DNA of 49,932 bases, from the NCBI RefSeq assembly GCF_000787855.1, contig NZ_BBPQ01000056.1, positions 1-49,932 of the forward strand, read 5' to 3'. A program made the translations under genes and the position numbers. The notes under the pieces are model-generated. The model was not told the origin of the DNA. It did not search any database and saw only the letters and a program-made list of their open reading frames with translations. Of this stretch, positions 1 to 7,909 are shown piece by piece; within the stretch, counting starts at the first letter, position 1, and every line of letters starts with the position of its first letter. The stretch is from Streptacidiphilus anmyonensis. GTDB lineage: Bacteria > Actinomycetota > Actinomycetes > Streptomycetales > Streptomycetaceae.

Positions 1-835
1 GCCGGCCCCCGGCGCCTCCACCCCCGGGCAGGCCGCTGGCGACGCCGGTGTCGCCGCCGGCGGTGTTGCCGCCGACGCCCCCGCGGCCACCGGACCCCGG
101 GGTGTCAGTGGTCGCTCCTGTGCCGGCGATTCCGGGACCCCCGCCGCCGTTCAGCGGCGCGCCGTCGCCGTTGGCGCCGGCTCCGCCGTTGCCGCCTCCG
201 CCGACACCGCCGCGGCCGCCCGGGTGGTGGTAGACGGAGTTGTTGAAGGCCGCGCCGTTGCCGCCGCCACCACCGCCGCCACCGGCGACGACGATCCGGC
301 CGAGGACGCTGAACCCGAACTCACCGGTGCGGACGTCCGAGGCCCCGCCGCCGCCTCCGGCCTCGCCGGTGTCGGTGGGGCCGCCGGCGCCTCTGCTGCC
401 GACGGCGCCGCCGTTGAACCCGCCGGTGAGGAGACCGCCGGCACCGCCGACGTTGACCTGGAGGACCTGCCCGGGGGTGACCGGGACCGTCGTCACCACC
501 CGCGCGCCGAAGCCGCCGACGTTGCCGCTGCCACCGCCGACACCGGCGCCGTTGCCGCCGTGCGCGCCTTCGACGGCGAGGGTGAGCGAGGTGACCCCGG
601 CGGGCACGGTGAAGGTGTCGCTGCCGGAGCGCTCGTACAGGCAGGACCGGAACGTCCCGACGTCCACCGGGACGCCGTTGCCGCAGGGGGCGGCGGCCGG
701 TGCCGGGGTGGCGCCTGCGATCAGCCCGGCGGGCGCCAGGGTCAGGGCCGTGACCGCGGCGAACACCGACCTCCGCCGTCCACGACCAAAGCGGTCGGCC
801 CGCGGGCGTCGCAAGGTTGACTGGCCGTCGTCCAT
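1..835 (-). CDS. Secreted glycine-rich protein (3' end beyond window)
   Basis: The frame is open from an ATG at 835 to the window edge, so the C-terminus is missing. GGAGG at 842-846 lies 6 bases upstream of the start. The N-terminus (MDDGQSTLRRPRADRFGRGR) is followed by a hydrophobic stretch ending in APAAA, a probable Sec signal peptide of about 50 residues. The mature part starts with a short beta-rich section (roughly residues 55-95, containing two Cys and the phrase FTVPAGVTSLTLAVEGAHGG), then becomes very Gly/Ala/Asn-rich with repeated GGxGG and GGGGA runs. This resembles actinobacterial glycine-rich surface proteins in which a 'VPAGVTSL' strand introduces Gly loops. The role is unknown; an extracellular structural or adhesive function is inference. 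High-GC repeats produce long spurious frames on the other strand. Confidence 0.8.
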   Translation of the reverse strand, partial: MDDGQSTLRRPRADRFGRGRRRSVFAAVTALTLAPAGLIAGATPAPAAAPCGNGVPVDVGTFRSCLYERSGSDTFTVPAGVTSLTLAVEGAHGGNGAGVGGGSGNVGGFGARVVTTVPVTPGQVLQVNVGGAGGLLTGGFNGGAVGSRGAGGPTDTGEAGGGGGASDVRTGEFGFSVLGRIVVAGGGGGGGGNGAAFNNSVYHHPGGRGGVGGGGNGGAGANGDGAPLNGGGGPGIAGTGATTDTPGSGGRGGVGGNTAGGDTGVASGLPGGGGAGGR

Positions 836-993
836 GACGGTCCTCCGCTCTGGTCGAGGGATCTCGGCAGCGGGTCTGCCTTCCGCCACTGTGGATCAGC
901 CATCGGCAACCACGCCTCGCCCGCAATCGGACACACCGTCGATTCACCCCGGCGGTCCCGAGGCCGGGGAGCTGCCAGCCGACGGGTGAGCGC

Positions 994-1887
994 CTAGGAC
1001 GAGCGGCCCGGCCGGGGGCGGGGGCTCGTCGCGGCGCCCTCCGCGTACAGCTCGGAGATCAGCGCCACGGCCTCCGCCGTCGCCGGGTGGGGGTCGCGGC
1101 GCGGCCAGACCACGTGCACCGCGACCGGCGCGGTGCCGCGCAGCGGCCGGAAGGCGATCCCCTCGCGGCGGTACTGCGTCGCTGTGCTCTCCGGGGTGAT
1201 GCCGATGCAGCGGCCGGTGGTGATCGCGGCGAGCCAGTCGTCGATGTCCTTGGTGTAGCTCAGGGTCGGCCGCTCGCCGGTGGGCCAGAGCTCGGGCGTG
1301 GTGGTGCCGGTGCGGCGGTCGATGACGACGGTGCGCTCGCGGGTCTCCTCCAGGCCGACGGACCGTCGTCTGGCCCACGGGTCGTCCGAGGCGACGGCCA
1401 CCACCCGCCGTTCCAGCCCGACGACCGTGCTGGCGAAGCGCTGCGCGTCGACGGGCCCGCGCACGATCGCGAGATCGCACACTCCCTCGGCCAGCCCGCC
1501 GGTCGAGGTGTTGGTGCGGATCAGCTGGAGCTCGACCTCCGGGTGGGCGGCGGCCCAGCGGCGCTGGAACGCGGCGGTGTGATGGCCCATCGCGGACCAG
1601 GCGTGGCCGATGCGCAGCCTGGTGTGGCCGGTGGCGACCTCGCGCATCAGGGTGTCGACCTCGGCGAGCAGGTGGCGGGCTCGGCCCAGCACGTGGGTGC
1701 CGGAGGGCGTGAGCGCGATGCTGCGGCTGGTGCGGTGGAGCAGCCGCACGCCGAAGGCGGCCTCCAGCCCGGCCAGGGTGCGGGAGACGGCGGCCTGCGA
1801 GACGCCGAGCTCCAGCGCGGCGTCGGTGAAGCTCCCGGTGTCGACGATGGCCACCAGGCAGCGCAGTTGCTTCAGCTCCACATCCAT
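994..1887 (-). CDS. LysR family transcriptional regulator
   Basis: A 297-residue LysR-type regulator. The N-terminal winged helix-turn-helix (about residues 1-60) reads MDVELKQLRCLVAIVDTGSF, then AALELGVSQAAVSRTLAGLE, followed by the usual LLHRTSRSIALTPSG stretch. The remaining 200 or so residues form the periplasmic-binding-fold co-inducer domain. An upstream in-frame ATG at 1929 would add 14 atypical residues. I prefer 1887 because the HTH begins directly there and a TACGCT -10-like hexamer sits 6 bases upstream, suggesting a leaderless mRNA. The gene diverges from an EamA exporter across 68 bases that hold a perfect LysR-type palindrome, so it probably controls itself and the exporter. The ligand is unknown. 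Confidence 0.92.
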   Translation of the reverse strand: MDVELKQLRCLVAIVDTGSFTDAALELGVSQAAVSRTLAGLEAAFGVRLLHRTSRSIALTPSGTHVLGRARHLLAEVDTLMREVATGHTRLRIGHAWSAMGHHTAAFQRRWAAAHPEVELQLIRTNTSTGGLAEGVCDLAIVRGPVDAQRFASTVVGLERRVVAVASDDPWARRRSVGLEETRERTVVIDRRTGTTTPELWPTGERPTLSYTKDIDDWLAAITTGRCIGITPESTATQYRREGIAFRPLRGTAPVAVHVVWPRRDPHPATAEAVALISELYAEGAATSPRPRPGRSS

Positions 1888-1900
1888 ACGCTCAGCGTAT
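1886..1900. promoter_or_regulatory. Candidate LysR operator overlapping the lysR start codon
   Basis: ATACGCTCAGCGTAT is a perfect inverted repeat with 7-base arms around one base. It contains the T-N11-A pattern typical of LysR boxes. It covers the regulator's start codon and its probable -10 hexamer, which suits negative autoregulation, and it lies 56 bases before the divergent EamA start. Confidence 0.6.
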
Positions 1901-1955
1901 AGGTCGGCCGCTGCATGCATTTTGCGCATCCACGAAGCCGCGCCATGCTGCGGGT

Positions 1956-2870
1956 ATGACGACCTCTCCAGCGTCCGACGCTTCCGTGTCCGACGCCCAG
2001 GCGTCCTCCGACCTCGCCGCCGGGGGCCGACCGGCGGGCGCGGCTCCGGCCTCCGGCATCGTCATGATGGTCGGCAGCGCCCTGTCCAACCAGCTCGGCG
2101 CGGCCACCGGCGCGCTCGCGTTCCCGGCCATCGGGCCCGCCGGGGTGGTCGCGGTACGGCAGTGGGTGGCCGCGGTCGTGCTGCTGGCGGCGGGGCGGCC
2201 CCGTGTACGGCGGTTCACCTGGCGGCAGTGGTGGCCGGTGCTGCTGCTGGCGCTGGTCTTCGCGACCATGAACCTGACGCTCTACACGGCCGTCGACCGC
2301 GTCGGCCTCGGCCTCGCGGTCACCCTGGAGTTCCTGGGCCCGCTCACGCTCGCCCTGGCCGTCTCCCGCCGCCGCACCGATCTGGCCTGCGCGCTGGCCG
2401 CGGGCGCGGGCGTGGTCTGCCTGCTGCGACCCAAGCCGACCACCGACTACCTCGGCCTCGGCCTGGGCCTCGCCGCGGCGGCCTGCTGGGCCGCGTACAT
2501 CCTCCTCAACCGCGTGATCGGCGCGCGCATCCCCGGCGCCGAGGGCCCCGGCGCGGCGGCCGCGATCTCAGGACTGCTCTACGTGCCCGTCGGGGTGCTC
2601 GTCTTCGCCCGTCACCCGCTGACCGCCCACGCCCTGGCGTGCGCGGCCGCGGCCGGGGTGCTGTCGTCGGGGGTTCCGTTCCTGGTCGACATGCTGACGC
2701 TGCGCAAGGTCCCGACGCGGTTCTTCGGGGTCTTCATGAGCGTGCACCCCGTGATGGCTGTCGTGGTCGGCTGGGTCGTCCTGGGCCAGCGGCTGCCGCC
2801 GGCCGACTGGCTCGCCATCGCGGCGATCGTCGCCGCGAACACGGTCAGCGCCCTGGCGTCCTCGCAGTGA
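1956..2870 (+). CDS. EamA/RhtA-like DMT-superfamily exporter
   Basis: A 304-residue membrane protein with about ten hydrophobic segments and two EamA repeats (about residues 35-165 and 170-300), as in the RhtA threonine/homoserine exporters of the drug/metabolite transporter superfamily. Recognisable pieces include FPAIGPAGVVAVRQWVAA, LYTAVDRVGLGLAVTLEFLG and the second-half FFGVFMSVHPVMAVVVGWVV. The first 30 residues are a hydrophilic Ala/Ser-rich tail. No clear Shine-Dalgarno precedes the ATG; a CATGCT hexamer at 1944-1949 could serve as -10 for a leaderless or nearly leaderless transcript. Divergence from a LysR gene suggests induction by the exported compound, probably an amino acid or related metabolite (inference). 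Confidence 0.92.
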   Translation: MTTSPASDASVSDAQASSDLAAGGRPAGAAPASGIVMMVGSALSNQLGAATGALAFPAIGPAGVVAVRQWVAAVVLLAAGRPRVRRFTWRQWWPVLLLALVFATMNLTLYTAVDRVGLGLAVTLEFLGPLTLALAVSRRRTDLACALAAGAGVVCLLRPKPTTDYLGLGLGLAAAACWAAYILLNRVIGARIPGAEGPGAAAAISGLLYVPVGVLVFARHPLTAHALACAAAAGVLSSGVPFLVDMLTLRKVPTRFFGVFMSVHPVMAVVVGWVVLGQRLPPADWLAIAAIVAANTVSALASSQ

Positions 2871-3026
2871 CGTGGCCGAGCCTGCACGCCGCACCGCGCC
2901 GGGACCGACGACCTCGAGCTTGACGACTCCGACACCGTGTTGTGGCGCGGCGGAGATCCAGATGCCTGGCAGCCCGACCCCCACCGCTCTACGCTGCCCC
3001 CGACACACCTGATCCGGGGGGCGGCG

Positions 3027-3215
3027 GTGCATCAGCAGCAGTTCAACGACGGTCCGGGCATGCTGCTCGTCTCGGTCCTGTTCTTTGCGATCCCTGCGGC
3101 CATCGTGATCGCGGCGGCGGTCATCGGGGCGGTCGTCAACAAGAGGAGACCACCGGCCCCGCCACCGGTTTGGTGGGCGCCTCCGCGAGCGCCCGATGGG
3201 GAGCACAAGGACTGA
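3027..3215 (+). CDS. Small single-pass membrane protein
   Basis: A 62-residue protein from a GTG preceded by a G-rich run (GGGGGGCGGCG). The sequence starts VHQQQFNDGPGM, has one strong hydrophobic segment (about residues 13-40, LLVSVLFFAIPAAIVIAAAV), and then a basic, proline-rich tail (NKRRPPAPPPVWWAPP). This topology is common among small actinobacterial membrane proteins of unknown role. An ATG at 2937 in the same frame would add 30 unlikely hydrophilic residues. It lies between the exporter and the FUSC gene on the same strand, without obvious co-transcription. I do not recognise a family. Confidence 0.5.
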   Translation: MHQQQFNDGPGMLLVSVLFFAIPAAIVIAAAVIGAVVNKRRPPAPPPVWWAPPRAPDGEHKD

Positions 3216-3276
3216 CACGCTCATTCCCTGCCGCGAGGACGGACGGCGGTCGACCAGGACGGCGTCCGGTGGATTT

Positions 3277-3292
3277 ATTTCACGAGTGAAAT
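3277..3292. promoter_or_regulatory. Candidate MarR operator upstream of the FUSC-marR pair
   Basis: ATTTCACGAGTGAAAT is an inverted repeat with 7-base arms and a 2-base centre in an AT-rich island that stands out from the GC-rich surroundings. It overlaps the expected -35 position of a promoter whose -10 (TAAACT, 3299-3304) lies 6 bases before the FUSC start codon. A MarR gene overlaps the end of that FUSC gene, so autorepression through this site is likely. Confidence 0.65.
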
Positions 3293-3298
3293 ACTTGC

Positions 3299-3304
3299 TA
3301 AACT
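3299..3304 (+). promoter_or_regulatory. -10 hexamer of a probable leaderless FUSC promoter
   Basis: TAAACT ends 6 bases before the ATG at 3311, and no Shine-Dalgarno sequence lies between them. Transcription should start at or next to the A of the start codon. Confidence 0.5.
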
Positions 3305-3310
3305 ATCTGC

Positions 3311-4585
3311 ATGCGCCAGAACCCCGCCCTCCCGCTGCGCGGCTCGCTGCGGCTGCGGCCCGCCGTCGGGCCGTGGCACCGGCCCGCGTTCAGCGTCGCC
3401 GTCGCCACGGGCCTGCCGAACCTGATGCTGTGGGCGCTCGGGCGGCTGGACCTCGTGCCGTACACCTCCGCCGGGACCATGTGCGCGCTGTTCGCGCACG
3501 CGCTGCCCTACCGGGAGCGGGCGCGGACGCTGGCGTGGGTGGTCGCGGGGATGGCGGCGAGCGTCGGGGTGGCGCTGACGGCCGCCTCGCTGACGCGCTC
3601 GGCAGTGGTGCTGGTGGCACTGGCAGCGCTCATGGCCGGGCTGCAGAAGCTGCTGTGCGACGCGACGCGGCTCGGGCCGCCCGGGAACGTGATCTTCACA
3701 TTCGTGACCGCCTCGGCGTTCTTCCTGCCGCACCAACGGCTGGGCGAGGTGCCCCCGCACCTGGCGCTGGTCGCCGTGGGCGGGCTGGTGGCGTGGCTGG
3801 TCTGCCTGGCGCCCGCGCTGGTACGGGACCACGGCCCGGCGCTCACCCTCGCCCGACCGCGAAGGCCGCGGCCGCTGCGGATGCACCTGCCTCTCGCCTC
3901 ACGCGTGGCGCTGGGCTGCGCGCTGGCCGGGTGGGCGTCGCTGGCGGCCGGGGTCGGGCACCCGTACTGGGCGGTCGTGACGGCCGCCGCGGTGCACCGC
4001 GCCAACACCAGCGTCTCCTTCCAGCGCGCGTTGCAGCGCACCGTGGGAAGCCTGCTCGGCCTGCTGGTCTTCACCGTCGCCGTGCCGCTCACCCACGTCC
4101 CGGAGGCGGGCGCGCTGCTCGCGCTGCTGTTCATCGGGGCCTGCCAGGTGGGCGCGGAGGCGACGATCACCCGCAACTACTGGCTCGGGCAGGTCTTCGT
4201 GACCCCGATGGCGCTGCTGCTGGTGAGCCTCGGCAGCACCGAGCCCGTCGGCACGCTCGTCGGCGACCGCTGGCTGGACACGCTGTTCGGGGCGGCGCTC
4301 GGGATGGCCGGCGCGTTCCTGGTGACCAACCGCCGAGCCGGGGAGCGCCTGACGGCCGCGCTGCACCAGGCGCGGACCGCCCAGCGGGTCGCACTGAGGG
4401 AGCCGGTCGGCGCCGACGCGCACGCCCGGCTCGCCGACACCCTCCACGAGCTGCGAGAATCCGCCGACGGCCATGCGGGAGAGTGGTGGCAGCGACCGGT
4501 TCCGCTGCAGGAAGTGGCACAGGTGGAGCAGGAGGGGCACCGGATGCTGGCCCTGCTGACGGAGCGGCAGGCCGCGCATGTCTGA
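3311..4585 (+). CDS. FUSC-family (aromatic acid exporter-like) inner membrane protein
   Basis: A 424-residue membrane protein with two clusters of hydrophobic helices separated by an arginine-rich loop near residue 185 (LARPRRPRPLRM). The second cluster has the FUSC/ArAE signature GHPYWAVVTAAAV, followed by SFQRALQRTVGSLLG, typical of fusaric-acid-resistance/YccS-like proteins. The C-terminal 80 residues are soluble and helical. The family exports aromatic acids or related toxic compounds. The stop overlaps the following MarR gene by 8 bases, so the two are translationally coupled. The ATG is close behind a -10 hexamer, implying a leaderless mRNA. Induction by a phenolic ligand relieving MarR is inference from arrangement and family knowledge. 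Confidence 0.88.
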   Translation: MRQNPALPLRGSLRLRPAVGPWHRPAFSVAVATGLPNLMLWALGRLDLVPYTSAGTMCALFAHALPYRERARTLAWVVAGMAASVGVALTAASLTRSAVVLVALAALMAGLQKLLCDATRLGPPGNVIFTFVTASAFFLPHQRLGEVPPHLALVAVGGLVAWLVCLAPALVRDHGPALTLARPRRPRPLRMHLPLASRVALGCALAGWASLAAGVGHPYWAVVTAAAVHRANTSVSFQRALQRTVGSLLGLLVFTVAVPLTHVPEAGALLALLFIGACQVGAEATITRNYWLGQVFVTPMALLLVSLGSTEPVGTLVGDRWLDTLFGAALGMAGAFLVTNRRAGERLTAALHQARTAQRVALREPVGADAHARLADTLHELRESADGHAGEWWQRPVPLQEVAQVEQEGHRMLALLTERQAAHV

Positions 4586-5144
4586 CCAGCGGCCCCGCGA
4601 GGCACGGGAGGCAGGCGAAGGACGCGAAGGACGCGAGGACATCGTCACCGGCATCATGCGCCAGTGGCAGCAGGTCCACCCGGATCTCGACGTGGAGCCG
4701 ATCGGCGTCATCGGACGGATCAACCGCTGCGCGGCGCTGCTCCAGCAGGCCGCCGACGCGCAGCTGCGACCCCAGCAGCTCACCCGCGCGGAGTTCGACC
4801 TCCTCGGCACGCTGCGCCGCTCCGCCCGGCCGCTCACGGCCGGGGAGCTGGCCCGGGAGACCTTCGCCTCCGGCGCGGCCGTCACCAAGCGGCTGCGGCA
4901 GCTGGAGCAGCAGGGCCTGGTGGAGCGGCGCACCGACGAGCGCGACCGCCGCGTCGCGCGGCTGACCCTCACCGACGCGGGCCGCGAGCTGGCCGACCGG
5001 ACGCTGCCCGAGCAGCTGGACCGCGAGCACGCGCTGCTGTCCGGCCTGCCGCCCGAGCACCGAGCGGAACTGGCCGAGCGGCTGGCGGAGCTGCTGCTGC
5101 ATCTGGAGGGCAGCATCCCGCACGTTCCCCGCGCCGCGGGCTGA
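4578..5144 (+). CDS. MarR family transcriptional regulator
   Basis: A 188-residue regulator. After a hydrophilic start with repeated Glu/Gly/Arg (EAREAGEGREGRED, encoded by imperfect GAAGGACGC repeats) comes the MarR winged-helix core (about residues 50-150): LTRAEFDLLGTLRRSARPLT, then GELARETFASGAAVTKRLRQ as recognition helix, and the wing VERRTDERDRRVARLTLTD. Flanking helices form the dimer interface. The ATG lies inside the last codons of the FUSC gene (8-base overlap), so it is the second gene of a bicistronic operon. The palindrome at 3277-3292 is its likely operator. Confidence 0.93.
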   Translation: MSDQRPREAREAGEGREGREDIVTGIMRQWQQVHPDLDVEPIGVIGRINRCAALLQQAADAQLRPQQLTRAEFDLLGTLRRSARPLTAGELARETFASGAAVTKRLRQLEQQGLVERRTDERDRRVARLTLTDAGRELADRTLPEQLDREHALLSGLPPEHRAELAERLAELLLHLEGSIPHVPRAAG

Positions 5145-5177
5145 GGTCCGGGAAATTCCCGCAGATCTCGTCGAGGA

Positions 5178-5205
5178 TGTCGAAATGGCCGGGCGTGCTT
5201 CTACC
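5178..5205 (+). promoter_or_regulatory. Possible ECF42-type promoter before the YciI gene
   Basis: TGTCGA at 5178-5183 is followed, after about 17 bases, by a CTACCTAC stretch. From memory, ECF42 sigma factors recognise TGTCGA in the -35 region, and the sigma gene lies two genes downstream. The -10 element is not a clear match, so this is tentative. Confidence 0.35.
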
Positions 5206-5256
5206 TACCCGTGAGAGCCCCGCCGGGGGCGGGTACGACGAACGAGGAGCAAAGCG

Positions 5257-5658
5257 ATGAAGTACATGCTGCTGATGCAGTTCAGCGAGAAGAACGTCGA
5301 CTTCCCCAAGCTCGACGAGTGGAAGCCGGAGGAGATCCAGGCCCACATCCGCTTCATGATGGAGACCAACACCGCCCTGTCCGCCTCCGGGGAGCTGGTC
5401 GACGCCCAGGGACTGGCGATGCCGGAGACCGCGAAGATCGTCCGCTCGCACAGCGGCGGCGCGCCGGTGGTGACCGAGGGTCCGTTCGCGGAGTCGAAGG
5501 AGTGGGTGGCCGGCTGGTGGATCGTGGACTGCGAGAGCGAGGAGCGGGCGATCGGGATCGCCGCGGAGGTCTCCGCGGCCCCCGGCCCCGGCGGCCTGCC
5601 GCTGAACATGCCGATCGAGGTGCGCCAGGTCATGGCCGGCCCGCCCGCCGAGCTGTGA
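5257..5658 (+). CDS. YciI/DGPF-domain protein
   Basis: A 133-residue YCII-related protein starting MKYMLLMQFSEKN, with GAGGAG at 5244-5249 as ribosome site. The family has a small ferredoxin-like fold with a conserved His/Asp site; characteristic here are the helix IRFMMETNTALSASGELVDA and the later VTEGPFAESKEWVAGWWIVD. Genes of this DGPF type lie beside ECF42-group sigma factors in many actinobacteria, and they are reported targets of those sigma factors. The sigma gene follows 37 bases downstream on the same strand. The biochemical role of DGPF proteins is not established. Confidence 0.92.
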   Translation: MKYMLLMQFSEKNVDFPKLDEWKPEEIQAHIRFMMETNTALSASGELVDAQGLAMPETAKIVRSHSGGAPVVTEGPFAESKEWVAGWWIVDCESEERAIGIAAEVSAAPGPGGLPLNMPIEVRQVMAGPPAEL

Positions 5659-5695
5659 CCGGCGCCCGCGACCGGGCGGCGGTGACCGGCTCCCG

Positions 5696-6970
5696 GTGAC
5701 GGCGCTCGAACCCGACGTCGAGGACCTGCTGCGCACGCTCGCGCCGCAGGTCGTCGGCGTGCTCACGCGCCGCTGGGGCGACTTCTCCGCCGCCGAGGAC
5801 GCGGTGCAGGAGGCGCTGCTCGACGCCGCTTCGCAGTGGCCCGTCGAGGGGGTTCCGCGCAGTCCGCGCGGCTGGCTCGTCCAGGTCGCGGGACGCCGGA
5901 TGACCGAGCAGGTGCGCAGCGAGCAGGCCCGTCGTCGACGCGAGGAGCTGGTGGCCGGGCAGGTCCCGGCCGACCGGCGCTCCGCACCCGGCGCGGACGC
6001 GGAGGCGGAGGACGGCAGCGGGCAGGACGACACGCTGACGCTGCTGTTCCTGTGCTGCCACCCGGTGCTCACGCCCGCCTCGGCGATCGCGCTCACGCTG
6101 CGCTCCGTCGGCGGTCTGACGACCGGTGAGATCGCCCGCGCGTTCCTGGTGCCCGAGGCGACGATGGGACAGCGGATCAGCCGGGCCAAGCAGCGGATCA
6201 AGTCCTCCGGCGTGCCGTTGCGGATGCCCGACGCGGCCGAGTGGCCGGCCCGGCTGGACGCGGTGCTGCACGTGCTCTACCTGATCTTCAACGAGGGCTA
6301 CGCCAGCAGCACCGGCGCGCGACTGCGCCGCGTCGAGCTCTCCCGCGAGGCGATCCGGCTCACCCGGGCCGTGCGCGCGCAGCTGCCGGGCGACCCGGAG
6401 GTTGCCGGGCTGCTCGCGCTGATGCTGCTGACCGAGGCGCGCGGACCCGCCCGGACCGGCCCGGACGGCGAGCTCGTCCCGCTCGACGAGCAGGACCGGA
6501 CGCGTTGGGAGGCCGACGCGATCGCCGAGGGGGTCGCGCTGGTCACCGCCGCGCTGCCGCGCGGCCCGGTCGGCCCGTACCAGGTCCAGGCGGCCATCGC
6601 GGCCGTCCACGACGAGGCGCGGACGGCGGCCGAGACGGACTGGCCGCAGATCCTCGCCCTCTACGGGGTGCTCGCCCGCATCTCCGACAACCCGCTGATC
6701 ACGCTGAACCGCGCGGTCGCCGTCGCGATGGTCGAGGGTCCGGCCGCCGGGCTCGCGCTGCTCGGCGACCCTCCCCCGGCCGCGCTCGCCGGGCACCACC
6801 GGCTGTACGCGGTCCGCGCCCATCTGCACGAGCTGGCCGGTGACCGCGAGGCCGCCGTCGCGGACTACCGTGCCGCGGCGCACCGCACCGCGAGCCTCCC
6901 CGAACGCCACCACCTCACCCTCCGCGCCGCCCGCCTGGCGGCCGGGCCCGAGGACCCGCACCGTCCCTGA
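5696..6970 (+). CDS. ECF42-type RNA polymerase sigma factor with C-terminal extension
   Basis: A 424-residue ECF sigma factor from a GTG start. Region 2 (about residues 5-75) includes LTRRWGDFSAAEDAVQEALL and the helix PRSPRGWLVQVAGRRMTEQV. Region 4 (about 100-165) has TLLFLCCHPVLTPASAIALT, then GGLTTGEIARAFLVPEATMG and RISRAKQRIK. The remaining 250 residues are the long helical, TPR-like extension of the ECF42/DUF6596 group (VLYLIFNEGYASS, LNRAVAVAMVEGPAAGLALL). This group lacks an anti-sigma factor, and the extension is thought to regulate activity. Pairing with the preceding YciI gene is the usual arrangement. Confidence 0.92.
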   Translation: MTALEPDVEDLLRTLAPQVVGVLTRRWGDFSAAEDAVQEALLDAASQWPVEGVPRSPRGWLVQVAGRRMTEQVRSEQARRRREELVAGQVPADRRSAPGADAEAEDGSGQDDTLTLLFLCCHPVLTPASAIALTLRSVGGLTTGEIARAFLVPEATMGQRISRAKQRIKSSGVPLRMPDAAEWPARLDAVLHVLYLIFNEGYASSTGARLRRVELSREAIRLTRAVRAQLPGDPEVAGLLALMLLTEARGPARTGPDGELVPLDEQDRTRWEADAIAEGVALVTAALPRGPVGPYQVQAAIAAVHDEARTAAETDWPQILALYGVLARISDNPLITLNRAVAVAMVEGPAAGLALLGDPPPAALAGHHRLYAVRAHLHELAGDREAAVADYRAAAHRTASLPERHHLTLRAARLAAGPEDPHRP

Positions 6971-7164
6971 CATCCCACGCTCCCCGGCCCGGTTCACGTG
7001 GGCGAGGCCCTCGACGCGGCACGCCGCCGCACGTCAGCGCGCGTCGCCGCACGACGCGAAGCCTCGCGGGCACCCCGGTGCGCACACGACCCACCGCTGC
7101 CGCTAGCCTGCTCCCCGACCGTCGGCGGGGGCCGGCGGACGGAGGCGGAACGGGGGGCGGGGCG

Positions 7165-7881
7165 ATGAGGCGGCGCTGGGTCAAGGTGCTGGCGGTCGTG
7201 GTGGTGGTGCTCGCGGTGCTGGGCACGGTCGCGGACCGATTGGCGGACGACTACGCCGAGCAGAAGGCGGCGCAGCTCGCGCAGCAGAAGTACGGCTACG
7301 GCCAGGGGACGACGGACGGCTACACGCATGTCGCGATCGACGGCTTCCCGTTCCTGACGCAGGCGCTGAGCGGACAGCTGGACCATGTGACGGTGGACGC
7401 GGGCAACTTCACCCTCGACACCTCCGAGCACCCGCAGGGCGGCTACCTGAACGTGCGGCGGCTCACGCTCGACCTGCACGACCTGAAGGTGACCTCGCTG
7501 ACCGCCCGCAGCGCGCAGGCCCAGCTGGTCACGGGCGATCTGACGCTCTCCTACCAGGACCTGTCGGGCGTGGTGACACGGCTGATGGCGAGCCGCGGCG
7601 CGCTGACCGTGGGTCCCGCGCCGGGGTCGAACGGGCAGGAGGCGCGGATCCGGGTGACCGGCGCGTGGAACGGGCGGCAGGTGGACGCCGTCGGCACCCT
7701 GCTGGCGCAGGGGAACGAGATCGAGATCCGGGTGCCCGGCGTCGGCCAGGGCTCCTACGACTACCCGGTCACCCTGCCGTTCGGCGTGGGCTTCGACACG
7801 GCGACCTCGACCGGGACCGGCGTGGACGTCCACCTGGTCGGCCATCAGGTGCTGCTCGGCTCCTCGGTCTACGGCAGGTGA
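7165..7881 (+). CDS. DUF2993 (LmeA-like) lipid-binding protein
   Basis: A 238-residue protein with an N-terminal hydrophobic segment (residues 6-24, VKVLAVVVVVLAVLGTVADR) acting as signal anchor. The DUF2993 domain follows: DGFPFLTQALSGQLDHVTVD, RRLTLDLHDLKVTSLTARSA, then a beta-rich section ending in a C-terminal strand (VDVHLVGHQVLLGSSVYGR). The LmeA relatives in mycobacteria bind phospholipid and act in envelope glycolipid assembly; this protein's own role is inferred. I take the ATG at 7165 because it follows a GGGGGGCGGGG run and begins directly with the signal anchor. A TAGCCT hexamer about 60 bases upstream may be the -10. The stop codon sits in the loop of a terminator hairpin shared with asnB. 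Confidence 0.88.
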   Translation: MRRRWVKVLAVVVVVLAVLGTVADRLADDYAEQKAAQLAQQKYGYGQGTTDGYTHVAIDGFPFLTQALSGQLDHVTVDAGNFTLDTSEHPQGGYLNVRRLTLDLHDLKVTSLTARSAQAQLVTGDLTLSYQDLSGVVTRLMASRGALTVGPAPGSNGQEARIRVTGAWNGRQVDAVGTLLAQGNEIEIRVPGVGQGSYDYPVTLPFGVGFDTATSTGTGVDVHLVGHQVLLGSSVYGR

Positions 7882-7900
7882 GTCGGTAGACCGAGGAGCC
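7858..7900. terminator. Bidirectional hairpin between convergent DUF2993 and asnB genes
   Basis: A 15-base inverted repeat with arms at 7858-7872 and 7886-7900 (left arm GGCTCCTCGGTCTAC) pairs perfectly around a 13-base loop. The left arm lies inside the last codons of the DUF2993 gene and its stop codon is in the loop. No T-run follows, as is usual in high-GC actinomycetes. It can serve both converging transcripts. Confidence 0.75.
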
Positions 7901-7909
7901 GGCGGGCGG

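Noticed and set aside
224-820. Plus-strand frames opposite the glycine-rich gene.
   Set aside because: Pro/Arg/Ala shadows of Gly-rich codons; the minus-strand frame has a signal peptide and ribosome site.
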